Below, piece after piece: positions 1-14,717 of a stretch of DNA of 64,000 nucleotides (position 1 is its first letter; each line of letters begins with the position of its first letter). Both the position numbers and the translations under genes were made by a program. Source of the DNA: Deinococcus aerius (lineage in GTDB: Bacteria > Deinococcota > Deinococci > Deinococcales > Deinococcaceae); NCBI RefSeq assembly GCF_002897375.1, contig NZ_BFAG01000004.1:152001-216000 (forward strand), given 5' to 3'. The notes below the pieces were generated by a model. The model was not told the origin of the DNA. It saw only the letters and a program-made list of their open reading frames with translations, and did no database searches.

Positions 1-105
1 CACGGTGTGGCCCTGCGGCGTGGGGTACTTCGTGGCGCTCTCCGAATCGGTGCTGCGCTGGGGCAGTGGCAGGTCCGTCTGTTCGTCGTCTCGGCGTCCG
101 GTCAT
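1..105 (-). CDS. N-terminal fragment of an unidentified protein, cut by the window edge
   Basis: Reading leftward from an ATG at 105, the frame stays open for 35 codons to the window edge. The visible part is hydrophilic (it begins MTGRRDDEQTDLPLPQRS) and shows no signal peptide or recognisable motif, so it is probably a disordered N-terminal tail. It is divergent from the nucleoside hydrolase, with a shared intergenic space of under 90 bases. No function can be assigned from this fragment. Confidence 0.5.
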   Translation of the reverse strand, partial: MTGRRDDEQTDLPLPQRSTDSESATKYPTPQGHTV

Positions 106-179
106 GCGGGCAGCGTAGGGGGGTGCGCGCGGGGGCGCATGTGCGGGACGTGAAGCGGGATTCACGGCGTTCCCCCGCC

Positions 180-185
180 TAGAAT
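180..185 (+). promoter_or_regulatory. TAGAAT -10 box of the nucleoside hydrolase gene (leaderless type)
   Basis: TAGAAT is followed by exactly 7 bases and then a GTG at 193. The box overlaps the upstream ATG at 184, so a transcript from this promoter could not use that ATG. Inferred from sequence only. Confidence 0.6.
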
Positions 186-192
186 GCGGGCC

Positions 193-1143
193 GTGACCGC
201 CTCTCCCCTCCCCGTGATCCTCGACGGCGACCCTGGCCTCGACGACGCCATCGCCTGGCTGCTCGCGCTCGCCAGCCCGGAGGAGGTGCGGGTGCTGGGC
301 CTCACCGCCGTGCATGGCAACGTGGGCCTGGACCGAACCACGCGCAACGCCCTCGTCACGCTGGCGCTCGCGGGCGAGGCGGGGGCCGGAGTGCCCGTGT
401 ACGCCGGGGCCAACCGTCCGCTTATCCGCCCGGCGATGACGGCGGCGGCGGTGCATGGGGAGAGCGGCCTCCCGGCCTCCGGCCTGCCCGAGCCGGGACG
501 AGGGGCAGAGTCGGAACACGCGGTGGACTTCATCAGCCGCGCTGTGCGCGGGCAACCGGGCGAGGTGACGCTGGTGGCGACCGGCCCCCTCACGAATGTG
601 GCGCTCGCCTTTCGCCTGGCCCCCGACCTGCCGGAACTGCTGCGCGAGGTCGTCTGGATGGGCGGCAGCACCGGGCAGGGCAACCGCACCCCAGCGGCGG
701 AATTTAACGCCCTGGCCGACCCGCACGCCGCGCGCATCGTGCTGGAGTCGGGCGTGCGGGTGCGGATGTTCGGGCTGAACGTGACCATGCAGGCCGTCGC
801 CACGCCCGAACGGGTGGAGAGGCTGCGTACCCTGGGCAACCGCGCCGGAAGGGTGAGCGCCGAGCTGCTGACCTTCTACGCGGGCATCTACCGCGAGCGC
901 TACGGGATGACGGGCGGCGCCCTCCACGACCCCCTCGCCGTCGCCGCCGTGATCCGGCCAGGGTTGTGCGAGATGCGGCCCATGAACGTGCAGGTCGAGA
1001 CGCAGGAGGGCCTGAACTTCGGGCGGACGGTGTGCGACCTGTACGGGGTGACGGGTCAGGCGGCGAATGCGGAGGTCGCCGTCACCGTGGACGACGAGGC
1101 CTTCTTCGGGTTGTTGCTGGAGAGACTGGCGCGGCTGCCTTGA
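193..1143 (+). CDS. Inosine/uridine-preferring nucleoside hydrolase family protein
   Basis: This 316-residue protein belongs to the nucleoside N-ribohydrolase family, which splits ribonucleosides into base and ribose for salvage in the cytoplasm. The calcium-binding signature DGDPGLDDA is at residues 11-19, and a second conserved stretch, GGALHDPLAV, lies near residue 240, both as expected. Length is normal for the family (about 310). An ATG exists at 184, but it overlaps the likely -10 box, so the GTG at 193 is preferred. Substrate preference cannot be read from the sequence. The gene stands alone, followed by a long repeat. Confidence 0.88.
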   Translation: MTASPLPVILDGDPGLDDAIAWLLALASPEEVRVLGLTAVHGNVGLDRTTRNALVTLALAGEAGAGVPVYAGANRPLIRPAMTAAAVHGESGLPASGLPEPGRGAESEHAVDFISRAVRGQPGEVTLVATGPLTNVALAFRLAPDLPELLREVVWMGGSTGQGNRTPAAEFNALADPHAARIVLESGVRVRMFGLNVTMQAVATPERVERLRTLGNRAGRVSAELLTFYAGIYRERYGMTGGALHDPLAVAAVIRPGLCEMRPMNVQVETQEGLNFGRTVCDLYGVTGQAANAEVAVTVDDEAFFGLLLERLARLP

Positions 1144-1159
1144 GGACAGGTCTGCGCAG

Positions 1160-1469
1160 AGGCTTGAGGGAAGGCTGACGCTTGCCACCCCGCCTCCTCC
1201 GCAAGGGGGGAGGAGTAACGACGCCAAAGCTTTCGCTCTTTCAAAACCGTCTCCTGTGGACGGCCCATCCCACCCCTCGGCTCGCGCTCGCACCGCCTTC
1301 ACCACGCCTTGCTCGCGCAGCGAGACGGTGGGCCCGCGGCTGAGGATGCAGCAAGATCAAACTTTACGCTCAGAGGAAAGCGGCCACAGGCCAGATGGGC
1401 GGGCCCCTTGCCCAGCGCAGCGCCGCTCCCCCTGCCCCCTGTGGGGGTAGGGGGCAGGGGGGTGGGGGC
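1160..1469 (+). repeat. Dispersed intergenic repeat, family R1, copy 1
   Basis: This roughly 300-base non-coding element matches two others in the window (14718-14983 and 27743-28104), all in the same orientation. Shared landmarks, in order, are a C-rich/G-rich hairpin, a GCCAAAGCTTT-like stretch, a CCGTCT...GACGG hairpin, CTTGCTCGCGCAGCGAGACG, CAAGATCAAAC, and a terminal C-rich/G-rich tract. It fills the gap between the nucleoside hydrolase and the broken kinase. This copy is the most diverged. It codes for nothing that can be supported. Confidence 0.8.
1443..1468 (+). other. G-quadruplex-forming tract at the end of R1 copy 1
   Basis: Four G runs of 5, 5, 6 and 5 are separated by loops of 2, 2 and 1 bases (TA, CA, T). 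This is a textbook short-loop G-quadruplex motif. The preceding C-rich arm can alternatively pair with it as a hairpin of about 12 bp. Confidence 0.7.
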
Positions 1470-1516
1470 CAACCGCAGCAAGACCCCCTGCCCCTGCAGC
1501 CTCTCCTCCCGAAGCC

Positions 1517-2000
1517 TCAACCTCCCACTGCAGCCACCACCGCCTCCTCGTCCGGCTCCAGCGGCTCGAAGCGGGCACGGAACAGGCGAAAGGTCTCGTC
1601 GGCGATGAAGAGGGCGCCCAGCTTCCTGTTACGCTCCCGGACTCGCCGCAGCGCCTCCCCATCCGGCAGACTCAGCGCGTACAGGGTGAGGGGCATCCCA
1701 GCCCCGCCGCCTTCGCCCGCAGAGCATCCCGGCTCGCCCGGGTCCAGAACCCATCGTCGAGAATCACAGGCACGCCGAGTTCCAGGGGGCGAGTCCACTG
1801 CGCCTCCATCATCGCCGTCACGCGGCCGAAGGACACCGGGAAGAGGTCGGCGGGCGGGTACTGGCCGTACAGGGCGCCATCCACTCGTCGCTGGAGAAGC
1901 GCATTCCCGGAAGCGTCTGCTCCAGCCGCAGCGCCAGGGTAGTCTTGCCGCTGCCGATAAAACCGTGCAGGGCGTGGATGCCCGGTCCAGATTCAGTCAA
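1517..2000 (-). pseudogene. P-loop (AAA/zeta-toxin-like) kinase broken by two single-base deletions
   Basis: Three consecutive minus-strand frames together give one plausible protein of about 160 residues. The first carries a Walker A motif, GFIGSGKTTLALRLE, and SSDEW. The second continues with LYGQYPPADLF and VPVILDDGFW. The third ends with RKLGALFIADETFRLF. Each junction (1873-1885 and 1693-1705) is restored by adding one base in a G-rich context. The family resembles small ATP-dependent kinases related to chloramphenicol phosphotransferase and zeta toxin. The start is a TTG overlapping the last 8 bases of the JAMM gene, so the two look co-transcribed. Sequencing error is a real alternative to gene decay. 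Confidence 0.7.
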
Positions 2001-2412
2001 GGGGCTCCTCCAACCGCAGCGCGACGGGTAAACCTTCCGGCAACCGGTAGGCGTGCAGGGTGCGCGTTCGCAGGTCGGCGATCACGTACGGCACCGGGTA
2101 CGCGGCGAGGCGGGTGTCGGTGAGGCTGGGCTCAGCCGGACCGCGCGGGTGGCTGTGGTACAGGCCGACGAGCGTGAGCCCCGCCGCCTCCATCGCCCGC
2201 AGGGCGCGCAGGAGGTGCCCGGGATGGGCCAGGTACGTGCGCTCGGGGTCGCTGGACACGTTGGCAAGGGGATAGAGCGCGGCCGCCTCCGCGCCGCTGG
2301 CCATCAGCCGTCCACCCAGGGCGCCGACGCACTCGCGGGGGGCCTCACGCTCGGCGTGGTCCCACAGGGCGCCCACCAAGGCGGGCGGGAGGAGCAGGGT
2401 CACGGGGGGCAT
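1993..2412 (-). CDS. JAMM/MPN+ metalloprotease domain protein
   Basis: This stand-alone MPN+ domain protein (139 residues) has the zinc-binding JAMM signature [14 protein letters not shown] near residues 90-103, with the upstream glutamate in PRECVG. Proteins of this fold cut isopeptide or peptide bonds next to ubiquitin-like or sulfur-carrier proteins; the partner here is unknown. The ATG at 2412 is annotated. A GATAAT box at 2416-2411 lies 7 bases before an in-frame GTG at 2403, which would be the start if the mRNA is leaderless. It is divergent from ftsK and overlaps the broken kinase downstream. Confidence 0.85.
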   Translation of the reverse strand: MPPVTLLLPPALVGALWDHAEREAPRECVGALGGRLMASGAEAAALYPLANVSSDPERTYLAHPGHLLRALRAMEAAGLTLVGLYHSHPRGPAEPSLTDTRLAAYPVPYVIADLRTRTLHAYRLPEGLPVALRLEEPLD

Positions 2413-2487
2413 TATCGGGCCAGGCGGGGCTCTCACAAAAACCTGCGCTGGGTGCGGGGTGGCGCGGCAGGCCCAACCGGGCTGGGG

Positions 2488-2493
2488 TACACT
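2488..2493 (+). promoter_or_regulatory. TACACT -10 box of ftsK (leaderless type)
   Basis: TACACT lies 7 bases before the ATG at 2501, and no Shine-Dalgarno sequence is present. The spacing matches the leaderless promoters known in Deinococcus. Confidence 0.6.
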
Positions 2494-2500
2494 GCGGCCT

Positions 2501-5566
<3,066 letters not shown>

Positions 5567-5581
5567 CCCGGGGGGAGCGGG

Positions 5582-5613
5582 GGGTGGCTGGGCGGCGGGT
5601 CCGGCCACCCTTT
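5582..5613 (+). terminator. Hairpin terminator after ftsK
   Basis: GGGTGGC (5582-5588) pairs with GCCACCC (5604-5610), followed by TTT. The T-tract is short, so efficiency is uncertain. Confidence 0.45.
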
Positions 5614-5775
5614 CCGTTCTCCCGACATGCCCGGCGCCATGAGCAAGCGGTGAGGAGCGGCCCAAACGGACCCGATTATTCGTTTACGTGTCCTGTCTGA
5701 ATCGCTACCAAAGTTGCTTTTTAGGAGGGTGTGGTGAAGATTGGGAGGCGGACAGTTCAATCCAGAGGTGATTTC

Positions 5776-7764
<1,989 letters not shown>

Positions 7765-7784
7765 GCCTTCCTCCCCGTCCTCGC

Positions 7785-7812
7785 AACCGCCCGCCCCGCG
7801 CGGGCGGTTTTG
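7785..7812 (+). terminator. Rho-independent terminator after the fasciclin gene
   Basis: AACCGCCCG (7785-7793) pairs with CGGGCGGTT (7801-7809) and is followed by TTTTG. It sits between two convergent genes. Confidence 0.75.
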
Positions 7813-8652
<840 letters not shown>

Positions 8653-8659
8653 GCGGGGC

Positions 8660-8665
8660 ATTCTA
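8660..8665 (-). promoter_or_regulatory. TAGAAT -10 box of the metallophosphoesterase gene
   Basis: TAGAAT on the minus strand is followed by 7 bases and the GTG at 8652. It overlaps the alternative ATG. Confidence 0.6.
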
Positions 8666-8743
8666 GGGGAGCCGTCCGGCGCGGGCTGTCAGCGAGTAGC
8701 CAGTAAGGGGAGGCGGGCCGCTGAACGTCGCCCCTGGCCGCTC

Positions 8744-8749
8744 TATGCT
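8744..8749 (+). promoter_or_regulatory. TATGCT -10 box of cysK
   Basis: TATGCT lies 6 bases before the ATG at 8756, and no ribosome-binding site lies between them. Confidence 0.6.
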
Positions 8750-8755
8750 GCCCCC

Positions 8756-9730
<975 letters not shown>

Positions 9731-9745
9731 TTCCTGGGCACGGCA

Positions 9746-9783
9746 GGGCGGGCCACCCGGCATGAGGCGGCCCGCCGTCTTTG
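9746..9783. terminator. GC hairpin between convergent cysK and DUF937 gene
   Basis: GGCGGGCC (9747-9754) pairs with GGCCCGCC (9769-9776), followed by GTCTTT on the plus strand. It could serve either convergent gene. Confidence 0.55.
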
Positions 9784-9796
9784 CTGAGGCTTGCCC

Positions 9797-10579
9797 CTAG
9801 CGGCGCCGTCCCCCGAACATCCCGATCAGGTCGTCAAGGGCGTTCCCATCCCCGTCGCGGTCGAGGACGTTGTTCAGGGTCCCGATCATGCCCCCCAGGT
9901 TCCCGGTCTGGCCGCCGCCCATCTGCCCCGTTCCGGCGTGGCCCGGCTGGCCGAGCGGGTCCTGGCTGTAGCCGGGAATCACGGGGCCACCGCCCAGCAC
10001 CCCGCCCTGAGTCGGCTGCCCGTACTCGGGCTGCTGAACCTGCCCCTGACCACCGCCCAGCATTCCACCGAGGCTACCGCCCATGCCGCCTCCCAGCAGA
10101 CCGCCGAGGATGCTGCCGAGGTCGATGCCGCCCATACCCCCGGCCTGCCCCAGGGAGCCGCCGTAGCCGCCCGCCTGGCCCTGACGGCGGCGGCTGAGGT
10201 ACGCCATGACGAGCGGCGCGACCATCGAGAGAACCTGCATGGCGAGCTGCGGGTCGATGCCCGCCCGGCGGCTCACCGCATTCGCGGCAGCCTGCTGCTG
10301 GCCCCCGAAGACGTGCCCGAGAATCTGCTGGCCCTGGGAGGGATCGGGCGCCTGCCCCTGCCCGAACAGGTCGAGGGCGCGCCCGTCGTGCCCGTCGAGC
10401 GCCCCGGCGAGGGCCTGCGCCCCCTGCGGGTCCTGCGCGTTGCGCGTCATCGCGCCGAGGAGCAGGGGCACAGCGGCTTCCAGCGCCGCCTCGGTCTGCC
10501 CGGGCGAGGTGCCGAGCCGCTGCCCGAGGGTCTGCTGCGCCTGGCCCATGCCGCCGAGCATGTTGAAGATGTCCATCAT
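9797..10579 (-). CDS. DUF937 family protein with Gly/Gln-rich tail
   Basis: This 260-residue protein has an N-terminal helical DUF937 region (MLGGMGQAQQTLGQRLG, about residues 1-135). A glycine- and glutamine-rich low-complexity segment follows (140-235). It ends in DRDGDGNALDD, which looks like a calcium-binding loop of dockerin or excalibur type. DUF937 proteins have no settled role. No signal peptide is seen. The start at 10579 has AGGAGG about 8 bases upstream. Confidence 0.8.
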   Translation of the reverse strand: MMDIFNMLGGMGQAQQTLGQRLGTSPGQTEAALEAAVPLLLGAMTRNAQDPQGAQALAGALDGHDGRALDLFGQGQAPDPSQGQQILGHVFGGQQQAAANAVSRRAGIDPQLAMQVLSMVAPLVMAYLSRRRQGQAGGYGGSLGQAGGMGGIDLGSILGGLLGGGMGGSLGGMLGGGQGQVQQPEYGQPTQGGVLGGGPVIPGYSQDPLGQPGHAGTGQMGGGQTGNLGGMIGTLNNVLDRDGDGNALDDLIGMFGGRRR

Positions 10580-10789
10580 GGTGGGTTCCTCCTGGGAAAG
10601 AGTGGCGATTAGTCGTTTCGCAGCGTATAGCCCGACCCTCTGCCGGGGAACAGTGGGCATTGAGGGTTCCCTGACGTTCGCCCCCGTTCCCCTCCGCCAT
10701 CCGGCGCATGTCCTCTCCCGGCTGCGCCCCTTACCCTGTGAACTTCCGGTTCGGCACTGTATCGCCTGGGTTAGGAAAGGGGAGGCACC

Positions 10790-11620
10790 TTGAATGCGGC
10801 ACTTCTGAGACGTGCGGGCGGCTCACATCTGCGGCCCTACCTTTCAGCGGCCCGGCTGAGTTTCCGGCGGCAGTTCGCGTACCCGGCGGCGACCTTCTGG
10901 GGCCTGACCACCAACCTGTTTTTCGGGGCGCTGCGGGTGGCCGTGCTCCTCGCGCTCTTCGGCACGAGACCGCAGGTGGCCGGATACACCCCCGCCGACG
11001 CGGTCACGTACACCGGGCTGACCCAGGCCTTCCTGAGTGCCTTCAGCCTCTTCGGCTGGTACGAGCTGATGCGGACGGTCCACCGGGGCGAGGTCGCCAC
11101 CGAACTGCTGCGCCCGCACAGCTTCCTGGGGTTCTGGCTCGCGCAGGACGCGGGGCGGGCGGCGGCGCAGTTCGGGCTGCGCGGCGTGACGATCCTGGCG
11201 CTGTACGGGGTGTTCTTCGGCCTGAAGCTTCCACCCGGCGTGGAGGGCTGGACGCTGACCCTGATCAGCGCGGTTCTGGCGTGGGTCTGCGGGTTCGCCT
11301 TCCGCTTCCTGGTGAACTGCGCGGCCTTCTGGTCGCCGGACGCCGTGGGCATCGGCCGCTTCGCCTGGGCGCTGATGGGCCTCGCCTGCGGCTTCCTGAT
11401 GCCGCTCGCCTTTTTCCCGGGCTGGTTCAGGACGCTGCTGGCCTGGACCCCCTTCCCCAGCATGATGAACAGCACGGTGGAGGTCTGGCTGGGCCACGCC
11501 AAGGGTGGGGAGGCTCTGGGTGTGCTCGGGGTGCAGGCCGTGTGGGCGGCGGCGCTGCTGGGGCTGGCCCAACTTGTGCTCGCCCGCGGGCTCCGGCGGC
11601 TGGAGGTGGCGGGTGGATAG
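10790..11620 (+). CDS. ABC-2 family transporter permease, first of a pair
   Basis: The 276-residue integral membrane protein has about six hydrophobic segments and the general features of the ABC-2 permease family PF06182. It opens a three-gene operon with a second permease and an ATPase, which together should form a heterodimeric exporter of unknown substrate. The start codon is TTG at 10790 with GGGGAGG a few bases upstream; no ATG or GTG fits better. The end overlaps the next gene by 8 bases, suggesting translational coupling. Confidence 0.85.
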   Translation: MNAALLRRAGGSHLRPYLSAARLSFRRQFAYPAATFWGLTTNLFFGALRVAVLLALFGTRPQVAGYTPADAVTYTGLTQAFLSAFSLFGWYELMRTVHRGEVATELLRPHSFLGFWLAQDAGRAAAQFGLRGVTILALYGVFFGLKLPPGVEGWTLTLISAVLAWVCGFAFRFLVNCAAFWSPDAVGIGRFAWALMGLACGFLMPLAFFPGWFRTLLAWTPFPSMMNSTVEVWLGHAKGGEALGVLGVQAVWAAALLGLAQLVLARGLRRLEVAGG

Positions 11621-12494
11621 GCAAGGAGGCGCCCCCGCGTCGCCCCCTCATCCCGGCCCTATCGAGAGGGAGCAAAAGCCCCCCGCCCTCTGGCTCCCCC
11701 GGCTGTACCTCCGCTTGCTGGGCGCGCAGGTTCGCTCGCAGCTCGTGTACCGCACGGCCTTCGCGCTTGACGCCCTGGCGGCGGCACTCGTGACCGGGGC
11801 GGAGTTCGCGGCCTTCGCGCTCGTCCTCCCGCGCTTCGACTCGCTGGGCGGGTGGACGCTGGGGGAGGTCGCCCTGCTGTACGGCCTGGCGGAACTCGCC
11901 TTCGTGCTGATGGACCTCGTCTTCGGGGGGTTCGACGCGCCGAACCTGAGCGCGCATGTTCGCACGGGTAGTTTCAGCACCTTTCTGCTGCGCCCGGTGC
12001 CGCTGCCCGTGCAGATCTTTGGCTCGGACTTCGCGCTGCGGCGGCTCACGCGGGTGGTGCTTGCGGCGGGGATCGTGGCGTATGGCGTCTCGCGGGTGAG
12101 CGTGACCTGGGACGCGGGCGACGTGCTGCTGCTCGCGGGCAGCGTCCTGGGCATGATCGCCTTTTTCGGCGGCCTCTTCGTGGTGGGCGGCACCCTCACC
12201 TTCTGGACGGTGGAGAGCGTGGAGGCGATGAATGTGCTGACCTACGGGGGCCGAACGCTGATCTCCTACCCGCTGAACATCTACCCGGCGTGGCTGCGCC
12301 GCACCTTCACCTACCTGATTCCCGCCGCCTTCCTGAGCTACTTCCCGGTGCTGCACGTGCTGGGCCGCCCCCTCCCCGACGGCCTGCCGAGCTGGGCCGC
12401 CCTCCTCTCCCCCGTCGTCGGCCCCCTCATCCTCGCCGCCGCCTTCGCGTTCTGGCGGGTGGGCGTGCGGCGGTATCACGGGACGGGGTCGTAG
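11613..12494 (+). CDS. ABC-2 family transporter permease, second of a pair
   Basis: The 293-residue permease partners the preceding one, and six membrane segments can be traced. The GTG at 11613 overlaps the previous stop codon, with GGAGG 6 bases upstream. Residues of about 9-22 (ASPPHPGPIEREQKPP) are encoded by a stretch that matches an intergenic repeat at 18964-19011, so the N-terminal tail appears to derive from repeat insertion. The conserved family sequence begins afterwards at LPRLYLRLLG. Confidence 0.85.
   Translation: MDRQGGAPASPPHPGPIEREQKPPALWLPRLYLRLLGAQVRSQLVYRTAFALDALAAALVTGAEFAAFALVLPRFDSLGGWTLGEVALLYGLAELAFVLMDLVFGGFDAPNLSAHVRTGSFSTFLLRPVPLPVQIFGSDFALRRLTRVVLAAGIVAYGVSRVSVTWDAGDVLLLAGSVLGMIAFFGGLFVVGGTLTFWTVESVEAMNVLTYGGRTLISYPLNIYPAWLRRTFTYLIPAAFLSYFPVLHVLGRPLPDGLPSWAALLSPVVGPLILAAAFAFWRVGVRRYHGTGS
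11638..11677 (+). repeat. Dispersed repeat, family R3, inside a coding sequence
   Basis: These 40 bases match 18964-19011 over CGTCGCCCCCTCA, CCCGGCCCT and GAGAGGGAG...AAAA. In this copy the central hairpin is reduced to TATCGAG. It lies in frame in the N-terminus of the second permease. Confidence 0.6.
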
Positions 12495-12554
12495 GTCGCG
12501 GGACGTGCCCCCTTCCTTTTCCACCCTCCGCATCCCCTCCCAAGGAGCCTCCCC

Positions 12555-13511
12555 ATGATCGAAGTCGAACACCTGCACAAGTCCTTCCAGACCCGCTCGG
12601 GCGGCCTGCTGCGCGGCAGGCGGCACGTGGTAGAGGCCGTGCGGGACGTGAGTTTCCGCATCGGGCGGGGCGAGGTGGTGGGCTACCTGGGGCCGAACGG
12701 CGCGGGGAAGAGCACGACGATCAAGGTGCTGACGGGTCTGCTCGTGCCCACCTCGGGGCAGGTGGACGTGGGCGGGCTGGTGCCGTGGCGGGACCGGCGG
12801 CGGCATGTGGCCCGGCTGGGCGCTGTATTCGGGCAGCGGACGACCCTGTGGTGGGACCTGCCCGTGCGCGACTCGCTCGACCTGCTGCGCGACGTGTACC
12901 GCGTTCCAGCCGGACGGTTCCGCGAGAACCTGCGGGCCTTCACGGACCTGCTCGACCTGGGACCCTTCCTGGGCACACCCGCCCGCTCCCTCTCGCTGGG
13001 TCAGCGGATGCGGGCCGACCTGGCGGCGGCGCTGCTGCACGACCCGGACCTCCTCTTTCTCGACGAGCCGACCGTGGGCCTGGACGTGGTGGCGAAGGAG
13101 CGGATTCGGGAGTTCGTCGCGCACGTGGGCGCCGACCGGGGCGTGACGGTGCTGCTCACCACCCATGACCTGACGGACGTGGAGCGCCTCGCCCGCCGGG
13201 TCATGATCATCGACCACGGCGCGCTGCTGTACGACGGCAACCTGGCCGAGTTGCAATCCCGCTTCGGGAGCGCCCGCGAACTCGTGGTGGACTTCGAGGC
13301 CCCGCCCGCCGACCCCCGGGTGCCCGGCCTGCAACTCCTGAGCGCCGAGGGTCCCCGCGTCACCTACGCCTTTACGGGCGCGGCGGCCCGACCCATCGCG
13401 CTGGCGACCGCCCACGCCCCGGTGCGTGACGTGACCGTGCGCGAGCCGAACATCGAGGCGACAATCCGGCGGATTTACGAGGGCGGGCTGCTTAGTATGA
13501 GTGTAAATTAA
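12555..13511 (+). CDS. ABC transporter ATP-binding protein (NatA/DrrA-like)
   Basis: This 318-residue ATPase powers the two upstream permeases. It shows Walker A GPNGAGKSTT (about residue 50), the Q-loop region FGQRTTLWWDLPV (about 93), signature SLGQRMRAD (about 147), Walker B DLLFLDEPTVGLD (about 168) and the switch histidine in TTHDL. The C-terminal 100 residues form an accessory domain as in DrrA-like exporters. AAGGAG precedes the ATG. It follows the permease by 60 bases on the same strand. Confidence 0.92.
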   Translation: MIEVEHLHKSFQTRSGGLLRGRRHVVEAVRDVSFRIGRGEVVGYLGPNGAGKSTTIKVLTGLLVPTSGQVDVGGLVPWRDRRRHVARLGAVFGQRTTLWWDLPVRDSLDLLRDVYRVPAGRFRENLRAFTDLLDLGPFLGTPARSLSLGQRMRADLAAALLHDPDLLFLDEPTVGLDVVAKERIREFVAHVGADRGVTVLLTTHDLTDVERLARRVMIIDHGALLYDGNLAELQSRFGSARELVVDFEAPPADPRVPGLQLLSAEGPRVTYAFTGAAARPIALATAHAPVRDVTVREPNIEATIRRIYEGGLLSMSVN

Positions 13512-13518
13512 GTCGACA

Positions 13519-13932
13519 ATGGAAAATGATCACTTCGGCCTTCAAGGAAACCCTGAAATTCAACACGCTCGAAGGGCACAATTCGGCGTGGGCGGAGGCT
13601 GGGTTATGGCCGGAATTCTGGTTTCCCTCCTTAACGCCGGTGTAGGCGTGGCGCTTGCTTGGACTGTAGTGGCATCGGGTGGGGAAACGAGACCCGACGC
13701 CCTCGGGTTGGCTTTTGCCTTTCTCTACATGCTTGGATTTGTTGCAGCGGTCGTAGGCACGACGATGGCCTGGAAAGACAGGCAGACTTCAGGCGGGCAC
13801 ACTGGGTTCCTGTCCGCTCCGGGGGCGACATGGATTGCCCTCGGATTCGGTCTGTCGGGCAATTTGGTCGTGATTCCCGTGATACTGCTTTTCTTGGGAT
13901 GGAAATTCTACCGACATCGGCAACTTCGGTGA
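13519..13932 (+). CDS. Small membrane protein of unknown function, low GC
   Basis: This 137-residue protein has a hydrophilic N-terminus and four hydrophobic segments (about residues 28-52, 62-82, 100-120 and a last one ending GWKFYRHRQLR). No family was recognised. The base composition is clearly lower in GC than the genes on either side, with many A/T-ending codons, so it may be acquired. It begins 7 bases after the ABC ATPase stop and overlaps the AAG gene in a GTGA junction, so it is probably in the same transcript. No clear ribosome-binding site was seen. Confidence 0.7.
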   Translation: MENDHFGLQGNPEIQHARRAQFGVGGGWVMAGILVSLLNAGVGVALAWTVVASGGETRPDALGLAFAFLYMLGFVAAVVGTTMAWKDRQTSGGHTGFLSAPGATWIALGFGLSGNLVVIPVILLFLGWKFYRHRQLR

Positions 13933-14543
13933 CTCCCCTACCCCCCGCCTTCTTCAACCGGGACCCGGTGCGCGTCGCCCGGAAGGTACTCGGCGCCACC
14001 CTCGTCCGCGTCCTGCCTGGCGGCGAGGTCCTGTCGGGCCGGGTGGTGGAGGTCGAGGCGTACGACTGCCCGCGCGATCCAGCCTGCGCGGCGGGCCGCT
14101 TTCACGCCGCCCGCACGATGGACATGGCGATCCCGCCCGGGCACTGGCTCTTCTGGACCGCCCACAGCCACCCCCTCCTGCAAGTCTCCTGCCGCGAGGA
14201 GGGGATAGCCGCCAGCATGCTGATCCGCGCGCTGGAGCCGCTGACGGGCATCGGCAGCATGCTCACCCACCGCCCCGTCACCCGGGGGCGCGACCTGACG
14301 AACGGCCCGGCCAAACTGGTCTACGCGCTGGGCCTCAACCCGGCCGAGATCGCCGGAACGCGGGTGGACAGCCCGGGCCTCCATCTCTTGCCGCCCGCCG
14401 CCCCCCTGCCTGACGACGCGGTGACGGTGACGGCACGCATCGGCATCCAGGCGGGAAAGAACCTCCCGTGGCGCTTCCTGGTGAATGGAAACCCCTGGGT
14501 GTCGCCCGCGGTGCCGAGTATGGACCTGCTGGCGGGAGGCTAA
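13929..14543 (+). CDS. 3-methyladenine DNA glycosylase, AAG/MPG family
   Basis: AAG-type glycosylases remove alkylated purines from DNA to start base-excision repair. The 204-residue product has the family frame: FFNRDPVRVARKVLGATLVR, VVEVEAY with the catalytic glutamate, then RDPACAAG, PPGHWLF and GPAKLVYALG. Some positions are unusual, for example a WTAHSHPLLQVSC segment where YGMHYCLNVVC-like sequence is typical. The GTG start at 13929 overlaps the preceding stop. A YcaQ-like repair gene follows after a repeat. Confidence 0.85.
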   Translation: MTPLPPAFFNRDPVRVARKVLGATLVRVLPGGEVLSGRVVEVEAYDCPRDPACAAGRFHAARTMDMAIPPGHWLFWTAHSHPLLQVSCREEGIAASMLIRALEPLTGIGSMLTHRPVTRGRDLTNGPAKLVYALGLNPAEIAGTRVDSPGLHLLPPAAPLPDDAVTVTARIGIQAGKNLPWRFLVNGNPWVSPAVPSMDLLAGG

Positions 14544-14630
14544 GCGCTCGACTTGTGGTGACAGCAAGAGGAGGAGCACCTGGACGCCCTGACTGGCTTC
14601 TGGAGGCCATGCCCGTTCACCCCCACCCGG

Positions 14631-14658
14631 CCTCCCCCCTCAAGGGGGAGGAGCTTTT
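14631..14658 (+). terminator. Rho-independent terminator after the AAG gene
   Basis: CCTCCCCC (14631-14638) pairs with GGGGGAGG (14644-14651), followed by AGCTTTTTG. It lies 90 bases past the stop codon. Confidence 0.65.
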
Positions 14659-14717
14659 TGTCTTTCCACTCAGCTTTCCTCTTTGGGAGGAGACTTCCAT
14701 GCATTACCCAGCCCACA

